A DNA stretch of 64,000 bases from CAYGZQ01 sp964354375 [NCBI: uncultured Planctomycetota bacterium] (GCA_964354375.1 CAYGZQ010000013.1:1-64000); one strand, 5' to 3'. Positions 41,262-50,533 are shown, counted from the stretch's first letter. The notes: generated from the sequence alone by a model not told the origin. Numbers and translations are program-made.

Positions 41262-43040
41262 ATGAGAACAATCAGATTGGTTGCGGGGGCGATTGTCGCC
41301 CTCATGTGCGCAGCAGTTTGGGCGTCCGGATGTTCACGCGCAACTGGTCCGCTTGTGCCTGAAGCAGAAAGAGGGGGAGCTGGTTTCATCAACTCGGTTC
41401 CATTGTTCGAACCTGAGGATGCCGTCGATGATCTCGGGTTAGAGTCCGCTGGGGGGTTCCATGAGATCGCTCTTGGAACCCTTGCGCGATCCGCACTGGG
41501 AGCGGGAACTCCCGGAGAGCAGTATACATTCAATTCCTATGGAACAGCCGCGGTAAGCCTTCTGCGGCCTGACAGCGAGGATCCTCAGGCGCCGTTCAAG
41601 CCTGTGTTCAGATGGCTGCAGGGATCTCCTCAAGGGGACTTGGATCCAGGCACACCCACGGACATCGACTGGGTCACCGAAAGGGATAATGACTCAAGCG
41701 GCAGCCATGTTGCAGAGTACAGATCAGTATCCTGTGATGCCATCTTAGCATGTTCCGAATACCCATTCTCTTATGATGTCGAGCTGGTTGTATGCTATGC
41801 GGTCAGGGGCATCCCTAAAGAGGAGGTCGACGACTTGCTCGGCGACGACTTTGGCGAGGGGGGCGAGTTTAACACCGACTGGGACATCGGGCTCACTGTG
41901 CTTCGATGGGACGAAGAGAACGAGTTTCCCGACGCGGAACCCGCACGGACGGATTTCCTGATTCCGGACGGAGACTGGGGCGGTCTTGCCGAGAGCCAGT
42001 ATCCGGATTACGACCCGGATGTAGCTTACGATCATTTCTCGGGTAATCTCTATCTGGTCTGGTCGTCGGCCGAGACCCCTTATGGTCTGGACGAGCGAGT
42101 GTTGAAATATGTCGAGTTCACCCGCGAAGGAGACTTCCAGCTTGTGCCCAGGTGGGAATATGACTACAGATGGGACGATGGATGGCCGCGAGATGTCCAG
42201 ACAGACACCAGCCACAACGGCTACGACGCTAGCATAGACATTGGATATCTGGATTTCTTCCACTACCCGAATATTTGGACTCAGAACAGTCTTTGGGTGG
42301 TTGTCGCGTACACTTCGCAGTTCCAGGGCGAACACACCGGTTTTCATGTGATGGCAGGGGGCTGGCAGGTCGACCACTGGGGAGACAGGGTTTTCATGCC
42401 CGTCCGAATCAAAGAGAACGGAGATTATGTCAAGCGTGATGCAGGCCTGCCGTGTGTTGACATCACCCCCAATGAGAACGATCGCAATTTCGCCGCCCTG
42501 GTGTTTGCGCAGGACACCGGGATCGACGGATATGGCCCAGTGATGAGCGTCTACGAGGCCGACCTGTTTGGGCTGGGGACAATTCTCTCCACGGAAACCA
42601 ACACCGATGCGTTCACCGTTGTCCCCTGCCCGGAAGAGTACCCCGGTGACGGGCTTTTCCCGGCAATCGCACTGCATAAGGAGACAGGGACCCAGGGGCC
42701 GTTTCGCGCGAGCATCACATTCATGGCTCAGGCACCGCAGTCCGACGAGCTCAAAGCAGCCGTCATTCGCCTGGCTATCACCCCTCAGGTGAATCAGTTT
42801 CCGCCATATCTGACGGCCGATCATGAATTCGTCTGGGGGCCGGAGATTGTCCCCGGAGCACTGAGTAACATCAGCGGCAACTACAACTTCTCCCAGATTC
42901 CGTTTCTGGACCCGGGGATTTCAACGTCCGTTGTCATCGAGCCGAGCGGCCACCGGTACTGGGCTGCGTGGTGCGAGCGAATCGAAATGGAGCCACCTCC
43001 CGTGAATGTCTGCGGCACTTTCGGCTACACGGCGGAATGA
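41262..43040 (+). CDS. Lipoprotein with sialidase-like propeller
   Basis: A 592-residue lipoprotein (WASGC, Cys24) without the shared N-terminal domain. The central part has propeller-like repeats (DVAYDHFSGNLYLVWSSAETPYG, here quoted only to YLVW: HFSGNLYLVW; FGYTAE end), reminiscent of BNR proteins. Four Cys occur early (SVSCDAILACSEYP, VVCYAV). A strong SD, GGAGGA, precedes ATG 41262, and the gap to the upstream gene is 18 nt, so the two are co-transcribed. Function unknown. Confidence 0.75.
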   Translation: MRTIRLVAGAIVALMCAAVWASGCSRATGPLVPEAERGGAGFINSVPLFEPEDAVDDLGLESAGGFHEIALGTLARSALGAGTPGEQYTFNSYGTAAVSLLRPDSEDPQAPFKPVFRWLQGSPQGDLDPGTPTDIDWVTERDNDSSGSHVAEYRSVSCDAILACSEYPFSYDVELVVCYAVRGIPKEEVDDLLGDDFGEGGEFNTDWDIGLTVLRWDEENEFPDAEPARTDFLIPDGDWGGLAESQYPDYDPDVAYDHFSGNLYLVWSSAETPYGLDERVLKYVEFTREGDFQLVPRWEYDYRWDDGWPRDVQTDTSHNGYDASIDIGYLDFFHYPNIWTQNSLWVVVAYTSQFQGEHTGFHVMAGGWQVDHWGDRVFMPVRIKENGDYVKRDAGLPCVDITPNENDRNFAALVFAQDTGIDGYGPVMSVYEADLFGLGTILSTETNTDAFTVVPCPEEYPGDGLFPAIALHKETGTQGPFRASITFMAQAPQSDELKAAVIRLAITPQVNQFPPYLTADHEFVWGPEIVPGALSNISGNYNFSQIPFLDPGISTSVVIEPSGHRYWAAWCERIEMEPPPVNVCGTFGYTAE

Positions 43041-43073
43041 TGCGGCCCCGAAAGCGAGCGGTCCTAAGGGCGG

Positions 43074-44363
43074 TTATCCCAGCTCGACCATTTGCCTGCG
43101 GCGGGTGCCGACGCCGAGGAGTGTTATCGGGACGCCCACGGCTCTGCTGATGAAGTCCAGGTAGTTCTGGAGGGCCTCGGGGAGCACGTCGCCGGTGGCC
43201 AGAGTGCTCGTGTCGATGAGCCAGCCGGGGAGGGATTTGTAGACAGGTTTGAGCCTGGCGAGGAGCGCAGGGCCGGTCGGGAGGCGGGTGGTTATCTCGC
43301 CGTCGATTTCGTACGCTACGGCGACCCGTATCTCGGGGATATCGTCAAGAACATCCACCTTGGTGAAGGCGATGTTGGTGAGGCCGTTGATGATGGCGGA
43401 GTAACGAAGGAGGACGAGGTCGAGCCAGCCCACGCGCCTGGGACGTCCGGTCGCCGTCCCGTACTCGCTTCCCCGGTCGCGTATCTGCACCCCGAGCTCG
43501 TCCTTGAGCTCGGTGGGGAAGGGGCCCTCGCCGACCCTCGAGATATACGCCTTGACCACGCCATAGACACTGTCGATTCGATTCGGCGCCAGGCCGGTTC
43601 CGAGACACATCCCGCCCGTCACCGGATGCGAGCTCGTGAGAAACGGGTACTGGATGCCGTAGTCGATGTCCAGAAGCGTGCCCTGGGCCCCCTCGAACAG
43701 GATTGTCTTGCCGCTTTCGAGGCCCGTGATGACCGCGTCCACAGCATCCCCGACGTACTGAACCAGTTTGCCTCCGGCCTCCAGGTATTCGTCGGCCACT
43801 TTCCCCGGATCCAGGGGCTCGACCTTGTAGAGGCCGGTAAGAAGGACATTCTTTTCCTCGCAGACATAGGCGACCCGCTCGCGAAAGGTCCTGGGATCGG
43901 TCAGATCGGCGACTCTCAGGCCGCTTCTCGACATCTTGTCGGCGAAGACCGGACCGATGCCTCGTTTCGTGGTGCCGATGATCCCCCTGGAGTCTCGCGA
44001 CTGCCGGCGATTCTCCTCAAGCTCGTCGATCAGCATGTGCCAGGGCATAATGAGGTGGGCGTTGTGGCTTATGAGCAGGTTGGTGCACGGGATTCCCCTG
44101 GCTTTGAGGCCATCGATCTCATCCAGGAGTCGTACGGGATTCAGAGCCATTCCGCTCGCGATGATGCTGGTTTTTTCGGGATGGAGGATGCCGCAGGGAA
44201 TATGGTAAAGGCGAAAAACCTCCTCCTCCACCGTCACCGTGTGACCGGCGTTGTTGCCTCCCTGGCTTCGTACGACAATGTCGGCATCCCGGGCGAGGAA
44301 ATCGACTACCTTGCCCTTCCCTTCATCGCCCCATTGGGTTCCGACAACTGCAGTGGTCGGCAT
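43074..44363 (-). CDS. purA: Adenylosuccinate synthetase
   Basis: Joins IMP and aspartate with GTP to make adenylosuccinate, the first committed step to AMP. The 429-residue protein has the family's N-terminal signature QWGDEGKGKVVDFLA, the GTP/IMP segments GIGPVFADK and LLDIDYGIQYPFLTSSHP, and the C-terminal region RPRRVGWLDLV. Length is normal. I use ATG 44363 (MPTTAVVG), which has AAGGAG at 7 nt. TTG two codons upstream is also in frame. Monocistronic core gene, with a REP copy upstream. Confidence 0.96.
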   Translation of the reverse strand: MPTTAVVGTQWGDEGKGKVVDFLARDADIVVRSQGGNNAGHTVTVEEEVFRLYHIPCGILHPEKTSIIASGMALNPVRLLDEIDGLKARGIPCTNLLISHNAHLIMPWHMLIDELEENRRQSRDSRGIIGTTKRGIGPVFADKMSRSGLRVADLTDPRTFRERVAYVCEEKNVLLTGLYKVEPLDPGKVADEYLEAGGKLVQYVGDAVDAVITGLESGKTILFEGAQGTLLDIDYGIQYPFLTSSHPVTGGMCLGTGLAPNRIDSVYGVVKAYISRVGEGPFPTELKDELGVQIRDRGSEYGTATGRPRRVGWLDLVLLRYSAIINGLTNIAFTKVDVLDDIPEIRVAVAYEIDGEITTRLPTGPALLARLKPVYKSLPGWLIDTSTLATGDVLPEALQNYLDFISRAVGVPITLLGVGTRRRQMVELG

Positions 44364-44444
44364 CAGCAAGCTCCTTCCAGCAAAAGCGGGGAGTAAGCAC
44401 CAAGAGATGAAGTGTACGTGCGACTCGAGCGCGCGTCAAGCCCC

Positions 44445-44520
44445 GTTGCATGCGTGTCCCGCGAATGGTTCTTCGGGGTTGCGCCGGAGTATGAACCATG
44501 CGCCGGAGGCGCATGCTACG
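44445..44520. repeat. REP-like element, copy 7
   Basis: GTTGCATGCGTGTCCC plus GCGAATGGTTCTT, a centre, then GAACCATGCGCCGG plus AGGCGCATGCTACG. Diverged at the left end but still palindromic. It lies between the divergent purA and lemA genes. Confidence 0.75.
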
Positions 44521-44568
44521 CATGTAAGAATCAGGCGCTTCAGGCGCGTGCCACATGCGGTCGACTTG

Positions 44569-44577
44569 TGATATACT
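44569..44577 (+). promoter_or_regulatory. Extended -10 promoter of lemA
   Basis: TGATATACT (TATACT at 44572-44577), about 40 nt before the start codon. Confidence 0.45.
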
Positions 44578-44616
44578 CCGGCGCATTAGCAGGGCATTGA
44601 AACAGCGAGAAACGGA

Positions 44617-45189
44617 GTGGACAACGTGGGAGGATTCGCGGCAGTCATAGTATTGATCGTAGCGCTTGTGGTGCTGATCTTCTGGTTCGTCGGCATCTAT
44701 AACCGTCTGGTTGGCCTGAGGAACCGGGTGGACACCCAGTGGGCGCAGATCGATGTGGAGCTGAAGCGTCGGTACGACCTGATTCCGAACCTGGTGGAGA
44801 CGGTAAAGGGATACGCGGCGCACGAGCGCCAGACGCTCCAGAACGTCATTGAGGCGAGGCAGGTGGCGATAGACGCGAAGACGGTGGATGAGCAGGGCGC
44901 TGCAGAGAATGTTCTGACACGGGCGCTCAGAAGCATATTCGCGCTCGCGGAAGCCTATCCGGACCTCAAAGCCAACCAGAATTTCCTTCAGTTGCAGGGC
45001 CAGTTGTCCGAAATAGAAGGAGTGATAGCAAGGGCCAGGGCGGCGTTTAACGAGTCGGTGCTTCAGTACAACAACACGGTCCAGATGTTCCCATCGAATG
45101 TTGTGGCGGGGATGAGCGGATTCGGGCTGAGGGAGTTCTTTGAGGTCACCGATCCTGAGGTGCGAGAAGTTCCGAAAGTCCAGTTTTGA
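44617..45189 (+). CDS. lemA: LemA family protein
   Basis: A 190-residue protein with one N-terminal membrane helix (about 5-28) and a helical bundle outside. It has the LemA signatures YNRLVGLRNRVDTQWAQIDV, LKRRYDLIPNLVETVKGYA and EGVIARARAAFNESVLQYN. The biochemical role of the family is unsettled. GTG 44617 has AAACGGAG, directly abutting; GTG 44626 is an alternative. In many genomes lemA is followed by a TPM/Ycg-type protein, but here it is followed by a zinc-ribbon protein with its own promoter. Confidence 0.9.
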   Translation: MDNVGGFAAVIVLIVALVVLIFWFVGIYNRLVGLRNRVDTQWAQIDVELKRRYDLIPNLVETVKGYAAHERQTLQNVIEARQVAIDAKTVDEQGAAENVLTRALRSIFALAEAYPDLKANQNFLQLQGQLSEIEGVIARARAAFNESVLQYNNTVQMFPSNVVAGMSGFGLREFFEVTDPEVREVPKVQF

Positions 45190-45213
45190 CAGGCGGAATT
45201 GCGGTGGTATAAT
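45186..45213 (+). promoter_or_regulatory. Near-consensus promoter overlapping the lemA stop
   Basis: TTGACA (45186-45191) overlaps the lemA stop codon; TATAAT is at 45208-45213 with a 16-bp spacer. Both boxes match the consensus exactly. Confidence 0.75.
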
Positions 45214-45313
45214 TCCCGCCTGGAGGCTGAATCAGAAGGCGGGAAAAGAGACGCAGGCCCAGAGAGATCACAACCCAAGGGGTTCCATAGCAGACCCGGA
45301 AAGGAAGTGAGAC

Positions 45314-45916
45314 GTGGAACGGGATCAATTCGACCTTTTTCTAGAGCGGTGTGCGCGGGAAGTGGACCTCGGCGCCGAATTCGGCAAGGAGGGCGCGAAG
45401 GAGATATCGGAAGGGATCTGTCCGACGTGCTTCAGCTCGGTTGCCAAGGGAAGCCGCCATTGTTCGCATTGCGGGGAGTTTCAGTCGATCCCCGAAGGCG
45501 TGTCATGCACCTTCAAACCGAAGACGATCATAAAGCGGCACCTCGCGGTGACTCTCCTGTCGATTGAGGGCGGCGTGGAGATCGACGGGCGCACATACAC
45601 GCGGGCGCATCTGAAAATCCAGAATCTGTCGCCGAAACGCGTGCATATCTCGCTCACCTACGTGGACAGCGTGCTCGTGGACGTGACAGGGAGGCAGTAC
45701 TCGCCCGTGGATGCCGACGAGTTCAATGAGGATCCTGGCGAGAAGCTCTTCCCGACCTGGTTTTACATCTATCCGGATGCGTACCGCGACGGGGTTCTTC
45801 TGTTCCGCGAGAGCCCGGTGCAACTGCAGAAGGCGATAGTCTGCGCCATGCACCAGGAGAATGAAGACGAGTTGTTTGTGTTCGATCTGAACGTCTCGCC
45901 GAAGATGCCCGAATAG
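45314..45916 (+). CDS. Zinc-ribbon domain protein
   Basis: A 200-residue cytosolic protein. Near the N-terminus it has a four-cysteine zinc ribbon (CPTCFSSVAKGSRHCSHCG, about 36-54). The rest is a beta-rich domain (LKIQNLSPKRVHISLTYVDS, YIYPDAYRDGVLLF), which I do not recognise; it could be a DUF-type accessory beta-sandwich. GTG 45314 has GGAAG upstream. A consensus promoter lies about 100 nt upstream and a terminator follows, so it is its own unit downstream of lemA. Confidence 0.75.
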   Translation: MERDQFDLFLERCAREVDLGAEFGKEGAKEISEGICPTCFSSVAKGSRHCSHCGEFQSIPEGVSCTFKPKTIIKRHLAVTLLSIEGGVEIDGRTYTRAHLKIQNLSPKRVHISLTYVDSVLVDVTGRQYSPVDADEFNEDPGEKLFPTWFYIYPDAYRDGVLLFRESPVQLQKAIVCAMHQENEDELFVFDLNVSPKMPE

Positions 45917-45949
45917 CCCCGGATCGGCCGTTCCCGAACTGGAAAAAGT

Positions 45950-45975
45950 GCCGCCTTGACCGGCGGCTTTTCTGT
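45950..45975 (+). terminator. Intrinsic terminator after the zinc-ribbon gene
   Basis: GCCGCC (45950-45955) pairs with GGCGGC (45962-45967), followed by TTTTCTG. Confidence 0.7.
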
Positions 45976-45995
45976 TTTCCCCTCTCCGCCCGCAC

Positions 45996-46031
45996 AAAAA
46001 AAAGCCGTCTCGAGGAACACCTCAAGACGGC
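45996..46031 (-). terminator. Intrinsic terminator of the minus-strand lipoprotein transcript
   Basis: On the minus strand GCCGTCT (46031-46025) pairs with AGACGGC (46010-46004), then a run of eight T residues. It ends the 46056-49058 unit. Confidence 0.75.
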
Positions 46032-46055
46032 CTTGACTGCTTCTGATTGGGCCCG

Positions 46056-46247
46056 TTAGTTACCGACGGGCGAGATATCCTGTCGTTGTACCTCGACGCC
46101 CTGGTCAATGACCTGGCCCTGAAGTCGTATGGCCTGGTCACTGACTGAAACGGACGGGCTCTTAGCCAGGGTGGCCACTCCCCAGGTCAGGAGACCGGCG
46201 AGGACCAGCAGTAGAAGAACCTTTTTGATGATCTTGGACATCGTCAT
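46056..46247 (-). CDS. Small secreted or membrane peptide
   Basis: A 63-residue protein with a Lys-rich N-terminus and one hydrophobic segment (about 8-27: VLLLLVLAGLLTWGVATLA), either a signal peptide or a membrane anchor, then a short polar tail with many Val and Gln (SVSDQAIRLQGQVIDQG). No family is recognised. It begins 12 nt after the 932-residue lipoprotein stop and ends at the shared terminator, so it belongs to that operon. Confidence 0.6.
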   Translation of the reverse strand: MTMSKIIKKVLLLLVLAGLLTWGVATLAKSPSVSVSDQAIRLQGQVIDQGVEVQRQDISPVGN

Positions 46248-46259
46248 GTCTCCTTTCCA

Positions 46260-49058
46260 CTAAGGCGTATAGTTGAACACTGTGGCCTCAATAGTCCCGC
46301 CGTTATCGGCGATGACGTGAATGGTGAAGTTGTAGCCGTCCACGTCCAGCGCCAGCGGAGTCCCGTCGATGGGATCCGTGGTGTCGATGGTTGTGAGCTC
46401 CAAACCCGTTTCGGCGGTCCAGTCGACCTCATATACGCGGACGACATACTGAGTACCTGTATCGAAGAGGACGGCGCACCAGTTCCAGCCCTGCTCCCAG
46501 TCCTGCTCGTACAGGTAGGTGATCGTGGGCAGCATCTCGAGGTCCACCGCCAAGGCGCCTTCAACGTACAGCTCATCGGTGGTGAAGATCTTGAGCGAGT
46601 TGCCCAGCCCGATATAGTAGAACTGACCGCCTGCCCAGTCGACCTGATAGCCGCTGCCGTAGAAGTTCCCCAGGCTGTCCAGCATGTAGGTCATCACGGC
46701 AAGGCCCTCGAGGTCTGAGCTGAAAGTGAGGTAGCTGTCGGTATCGGCAGCCATGCGGCACTTGCCCGGATCGTTGACATCGAATGCCTGGAACAGAGGT
46801 GGATCGAGGTCCGTGGTGTACTCGGGGAACGGGAGCCTGTAGATGCCACCGGTGAGGAACGGGTACTGCCAGAAACCGATCTGCAGGTCGCCGAGTTCCT
46901 CGGGAAGGGGCTCAGGAGCGCCGGCCTCATGAGAGTAGCACATGAGCCATGTCAGGGAATCCTGCTGGTCGTCGCCCTGCCAGCCCGGCAAACCGCCCGA
47001 AACGTCGCACGTGTGGAACCACGGCACCGCGTCGGGATCGTCGCCCGGAGGATCCCCTTCGCCCTGATCGCCCCACATTACCGTGAAGAGATCGCCCGCA
47101 ACAGCCGTCTCATCGTCCTTGAGGTAGCTTATGTACCAGATGGCGGTGAGGGGGTCGTTTACCACGGGCGGGTCCATCTGCATGGTATTGGCGGAGCAAC
47201 CGGCGATGACTATGCCGTTCGAGCTCACGTCATGTCGGTTGAACGGTGCGAAGTTGAAGTTGAACCCTGACGGATATGCGTTGCCGCCCGGTCCGGACCA
47301 GTCGAGCAGATAATCGTAGAATAGCGGGGACCCGTCTGTGACTCCCCCCTCCTGGTCGACCATCCATGCGCCCTCTCCGCCGGCATCGTCATTCCGGATG
47401 CCGAGATCCGGAGAGACTGTGCTCTGGTTGGGGGCGGGGCTGTTGACAGGCATCTGGGTCTTGCCGGGAACGGGGTTCCAGCCCTGCTCCGCAGAAGCGG
47501 AGATCGTGAAGTCGTTGTCGGATGCATCCTGTGCGAGAGGTGACGGAGCGGCATCCGTAATCCGCACCTTGGCGGTCGTGGTCGGAGTATCCGGGACCGG
47601 GTCCCAGATGAAGCTTCCGTCGCTGGGTGTCGTAGGGACGATCACGTTCGGGTAAGTGGCGCCGCTGTCCGTGGAGTACTCGATCACGACGTCGGTTATC
47701 AAATACGAGGTCCACTTGATCTCGTATGTTGTACCGATGATCGCAGTCTCTCCGCCGTTCGGGTCGGTAACAATGATGGACGGGACTGGGTTGCCCGAGG
47801 GGAGAATACCTGCTCCGAAGAGCTGGTATGCGGCCAGGGGCTGGCTCGGATAGAGAAAACCGGGCAACGGAGGCTCGTAAGTCGTTGGATCAGCGCTCAC
47901 AACCGTGATGAACAGCTCCTGGTCCTCCTGGGACGTGGGCGTCACATTGCTCAGAGTCCCGGAATAGATAACCGAATTCGGACTGGAGCCTCCACCCTGG
48001 GTCCAGGTTGCCTTGATTTCAACTTTGTCGCCCTGGTTGCTGAGGAGAGTCGGACTCTCAAGCCAGATTTCCGAGATCTCGTTCGCCGCGTTGCCGTCGG
48101 CTTGCCAGTCCCAGATCTCGATGCTGAGAATCAGGTCGCCCCCGAAAGTCTGATCATCGTTATCGTAGAACGCGGTCGATGCCGGATCCTGCGTGACGAC
48201 GATCTGGTAGGCTTCCTGCTGGTTCGCTGTAGCCGGGAACTGGCTGACATTGGTCGGCGGACTGGTGGTTGGAGTATCCCAACTGGCAGAGATGGAATAC
48301 TTGAACTTGAAAGGTTTCGGAGTGCCCTGCGGGAACTGCAGGAGCATCTGTCGGGTGACTGAGCCGCTGGCGAAACTCCCGCGACTCACGTCGGTCGGAT
48401 TCGGCGGAACCTGCGTGGCGGGTATGCCCGTCGCGAAGTACTTGTAGCCGTTGACGGTGGCGAAGTTCAAGGTGAAGTTCTTGGGCGCGAGAGCGCCTTC
48501 GGTGTATCCGAAGATTTTCTCAAATGGCCCGAACTCATCGCGGTTCCACCATCTCGTGTACCCGTCGGCGTTGACCAGCCTGAGCTCACTAGGGGTCGCA
48601 TAGCGCACCGTCGTGTCGTTCTTGCCGGTCGTGCTGCCGCCCCCGATGATAATGACCCGAACGTCGAATCCCCAGTAGTCGGTACCCGGGAAGGGGTGGC
48701 TGATTGTCGTGTCGACATCGACATACGCGTTGGGGATGTCGCAGTTGGGCAGGTCGAAGGCAACCTGCAGGTTCGCAAGGCTGCCCGCGGGGGGCTGCAT
48801 AAATTTCACGATGTTGAGAGTGAATTCGGCCGTTCGAAGTGGTACGACCGTCGTTTCGAGTCCCTCGGTGTCGAGGATTACCTCGCCTGATTCCCAGATG
48901 TAGCTGTTGCCTGCAGCAGAATGGTCCACGTTGGCCGTGAACTCACTGTCGCCGGTGCCGGGGGCGGTTGGGGTCTGTCCCCCGCCTCCCGAGCAGCCAC
49001 ACACCAGGGCTAAGATGACGAGGTAGATGAGAATCGAGGTCCTATGGGGAAAGACCAT
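46260..49058 (-). CDS. Modular surface lipoprotein with Ig-like C-terminal modules
   Basis: A 932-residue lipoprotein (LVCGC, Cys22). It has the N-terminal family domain without CxxC: SYIWESGEVILD, VVPLRTAEFTLNIVKFMQPP, SHPFPGTDYWGFDV, LVNADGYTRWWNRDEF, YKYFATGIP, ISASWDTP and IEIWDWQAD. After about residue 440 there is an Ig-like domain of the Kre9/Knh1 kind (GTTYEIKWTSYLITDVVIEY to TAKVRITDA), then a large C-terminal part (about 540-930) that may be propeller-like. Promoter on the minus strand at 49108-49137 and SD AGGAGG before the ATG. Co-transcribed with a small peptide. Confidence 0.82.
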   Translation of the reverse strand: MVFPHRTSILIYLVILALVCGCSGGGGQTPTAPGTGDSEFTANVDHSAAGNSYIWESGEVILDTEGLETTVVPLRTAEFTLNIVKFMQPPAGSLANLQVAFDLPNCDIPNAYVDVDTTISHPFPGTDYWGFDVRVIIIGGGSTTGKNDTTVRYATPSELRLVNADGYTRWWNRDEFGPFEKIFGYTEGALAPKNFTLNFATVNGYKYFATGIPATQVPPNPTDVSRGSFASGSVTRQMLLQFPQGTPKPFKFKYSISASWDTPTTSPPTNVSQFPATANQQEAYQIVVTQDPASTAFYDNDDQTFGGDLILSIEIWDWQADGNAANEISEIWLESPTLLSNQGDKVEIKATWTQGGGSSPNSVIYSGTLSNVTPTSQEDQELFITVVSADPTTYEPPLPGFLYPSQPLAAYQLFGAGILPSGNPVPSIIVTDPNGGETAIIGTTYEIKWTSYLITDVVIEYSTDSGATYPNVIVPTTPSDGSFIWDPVPDTPTTTAKVRITDAAPSPLAQDASDNDFTISASAEQGWNPVPGKTQMPVNSPAPNQSTVSPDLGIRNDDAGGEGAWMVDQEGGVTDGSPLFYDYLLDWSGPGGNAYPSGFNFNFAPFNRHDVSSNGIVIAGCSANTMQMDPPVVNDPLTAIWYISYLKDDETAVAGDLFTVMWGDQGEGDPPGDDPDAVPWFHTCDVSGGLPGWQGDDQQDSLTWLMCYSHEAGAPEPLPEELGDLQIGFWQYPFLTGGIYRLPFPEYTTDLDPPLFQAFDVNDPGKCRMAADTDSYLTFSSDLEGLAVMTYMLDSLGNFYGSGYQVDWAGGQFYYIGLGNSLKIFTTDELYVEGALAVDLEMLPTITYLYEQDWEQGWNWCAVLFDTGTQYVVRVYEVDWTAETGLELTTIDTTDPIDGTPLALDVDGYNFTIHVIADNGGTIEATVFNYTP

Positions 49059-49107
49059 CTCAAACCTCCTGGTTCGAATTTGTTTTTTTCGCCGCCCTCA
49101 GGACGGC

Positions 49108-49137
49108 AAGATATGCGATTTAGGGCGCCCATGTCAA
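49108..49137 (-). promoter_or_regulatory. Promoter of the 932-residue lipoprotein
   Basis: On the minus strand TTGACA (49137-49132), 18-bp spacer, TATCTT (49113-49108). Confidence 0.55.
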
Positions 49138-49482
49138 CATCTGAGGACCGTAATCCTGATGCCGCGAGGTCAAGTGACTTTGAGCCCCGCGCGAGAGTCC
49201 GACCGGAATGGTAAGCTCGCATGCAATGCTGACCGTTGAGCAGGTCTAATCGCTGATATCGAAGGATATCATTTTTTGCGGTCTCCTGTCAATGGAGCCG
49301 GGGGATGGGAACTCCGGTGAAGCTCTTTGTGGGCTGATTCTTAACTATGGTGACCTATCCCGCAACGGTCGATCGAGGGGGCGGCTCGGAATCGCTAATT
49401 GCGCCCCGGCAGCACCAGACTCATGCGACGGAGCGCCGCAGGTACTTCCGGGTGACCATGGCGAGATGCTATATTCGGGATA

Positions 49483-49511
49483 TTGCCCGTGACGCTCAAG
49501 GCGTGTATACT
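49483..49511 (+). promoter_or_regulatory. Promoter of tRNA-Thr
   Basis: TTGCCC (49483-49488), 17-bp spacer, TATACT (49506-49511), about 25 nt before the tRNA. Confidence 0.6.
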
Positions 49512-49535
49512 TCATTGCACTTGGTGATGGACCGT

Positions 49536-49610
49536 GCCGAAGTAGCTCAGTGGTAGAGCAGCTGATTCGTAATCAGCTGGTCAGGGGTTCGACTCCCCTC
49601 TTCGGCTCCA
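49536..49610 (+). tRNA. tRNA-Thr (anticodon CGT)
   Basis: A complete 75-nt cloverleaf. The acceptor stem is GCCGAAG with CTTCGGC. The D arm is GCTC...GAGC, the anticodon arm is GCTGA-TTCGTAA-TCAGC, the T arm is AGGGG-TTCGACT-CCCCT, and CCA is encoded. Anticodon CGT reads ACG threonine codons. A GCC hairpin follows as terminator. Confidence 0.95.
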
Positions 49611-49622
49611 GATGAAAGGATT

Positions 49623-49650
49623 CCGGCGCCGTCGGCGCCGGTTCGAGTTT
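49623..49650 (+). terminator. tRNA terminator hairpin
   Basis: CCGGCGCC (49623-49630) pairs with GGCGCCGG (49634-49641) over a 3-nt loop, followed by TTCGAGTTTT. Confidence 0.65.
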
Positions 49651-49681
49651 TGAGACGTAGTTGACGCGGTCGCGCTGGGTC

Positions 49682-50533
49682 ATGTCGAATGCGGAACGCA
49701 ACGAAAGCAGGGCTCATCCCCCGGCAAGCCTGGAGGATTGGCTCCAGTTGCCTGAAAAGGCCGATGTGACGCAGGAGGATGGCGGGCCCGCTGAGACGGG
49801 CGATACGCCGGCAGAAGCCGGGTTCCCGGGTCCGGACGCTTCGGGAAATCCGCAGGAGCGTGCTGAGGCCGCGGATGCCGTTACGATCCCGCTTTTTTCC
49901 CCTATCGACGCAGTGAGTGATGGCAATCGGGAGAGTCCGGAGGCGCCGGAAGAGGTCAGGGACACCGAACAAGAGCCGGATGGAGCAGGCGATGAGAACG
50001 CCGAAGAAATCGAGAGGCTGGAGAATATACTCGTCACCGAATTCAGTGATACATTAGCCGGCCCGGGCGCAGCGACACTTCCCCTCGGAATCGGATTACT
50101 TGTAACGGCAGTACTGACGTGGTTCCTGGGACCGATTCTTGGGTTCCTGCGCGGCTCCGGGATTTCGGGCGGTTATGCGGATTTGTCGAAAATTATCGGA
50201 GTCGTGCTGGCCCTTGCCGGTGTCCACCTGGTTTTCTACTGGACGATTCACCGTGTTTCAAATGCGGTGAAATCGAGGGAGCTCGACAGGCTGCTCGAGG
50301 AGCGTCGGACCAGGTATCCCTGCAAGTACCTTGACTGCGGGGAAATGACGAAATCGGACGACCCGGTGGACAAGGTCGAAAACGCTGAAATGGATGTGCC
50401 GAGGGACGATGACCTTGCCTGGCAGTGCAGTCTGTTCAGCTTGAGTTTGGAGGGAAATCCGCTATGCGCCGTGTGCGACCGATATGAAAGGCCGGCGCTT
50501 TCGGTGGAGCGGGAAGAATACGTGGATGGTTGA
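49682..50533 (+). CDS. Two-helix membrane protein with acidic N-terminus
   Basis: A 283-residue protein of unknown function. The N-terminal 110 residues are disordered and acidic (Glu/Asp/Pro-rich). Two membrane helices follow (about 121-146, LPLGIGLLVTAVLTWFLGPI, and about 157-180, VVLALAGVHLVFYWTIH), then a cytosolic part with six Cys (YPCKYLDCG, WQCSLFSL, LCAVCDRY), possibly a metal site. ATG 49682 has no clear SD; TTG 49661 is an alternative start. It follows the tRNA and precedes a PKD lipoprotein. Confidence 0.65.
   Translation: MSNAERNESRAHPPASLEDWLQLPEKADVTQEDGGPAETGDTPAEAGFPGPDASGNPQERAEAADAVTIPLFSPIDAVSDGNRESPEAPEEVRDTEQEPDGAGDENAEEIERLENILVTEFSDTLAGPGAATLPLGIGLLVTAVLTWFLGPILGFLRGSGISGGYADLSKIIGVVLALAGVHLVFYWTIHRVSNAVKSRELDRLLEERRTRYPCKYLDCGEMTKSDDPVDKVENAEMDVPRDDDLAWQCSLFSLSLEGNPLCAVCDRYERPALSVEREEYVDG

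Larger units (their letters stand above)
49059..49535. other. Divergent region between lipoprotein and tRNA
   Basis: Holds the minus-strand promoter for the lipoprotein (49108-49137) and the tRNA promoter (49483-49511). In between, 49150-49470, I see no gene; GATATC strings near 49255-49270 form a small inverted repeat. Confidence 0.5.

Noticed and set aside
49547-49972. Minus-strand frame ending in a GSRTPDQLITNQLLYH-type tail
   Set aside because: That tail is the antisense translation of the tRNA, a well-known annotation artefact.
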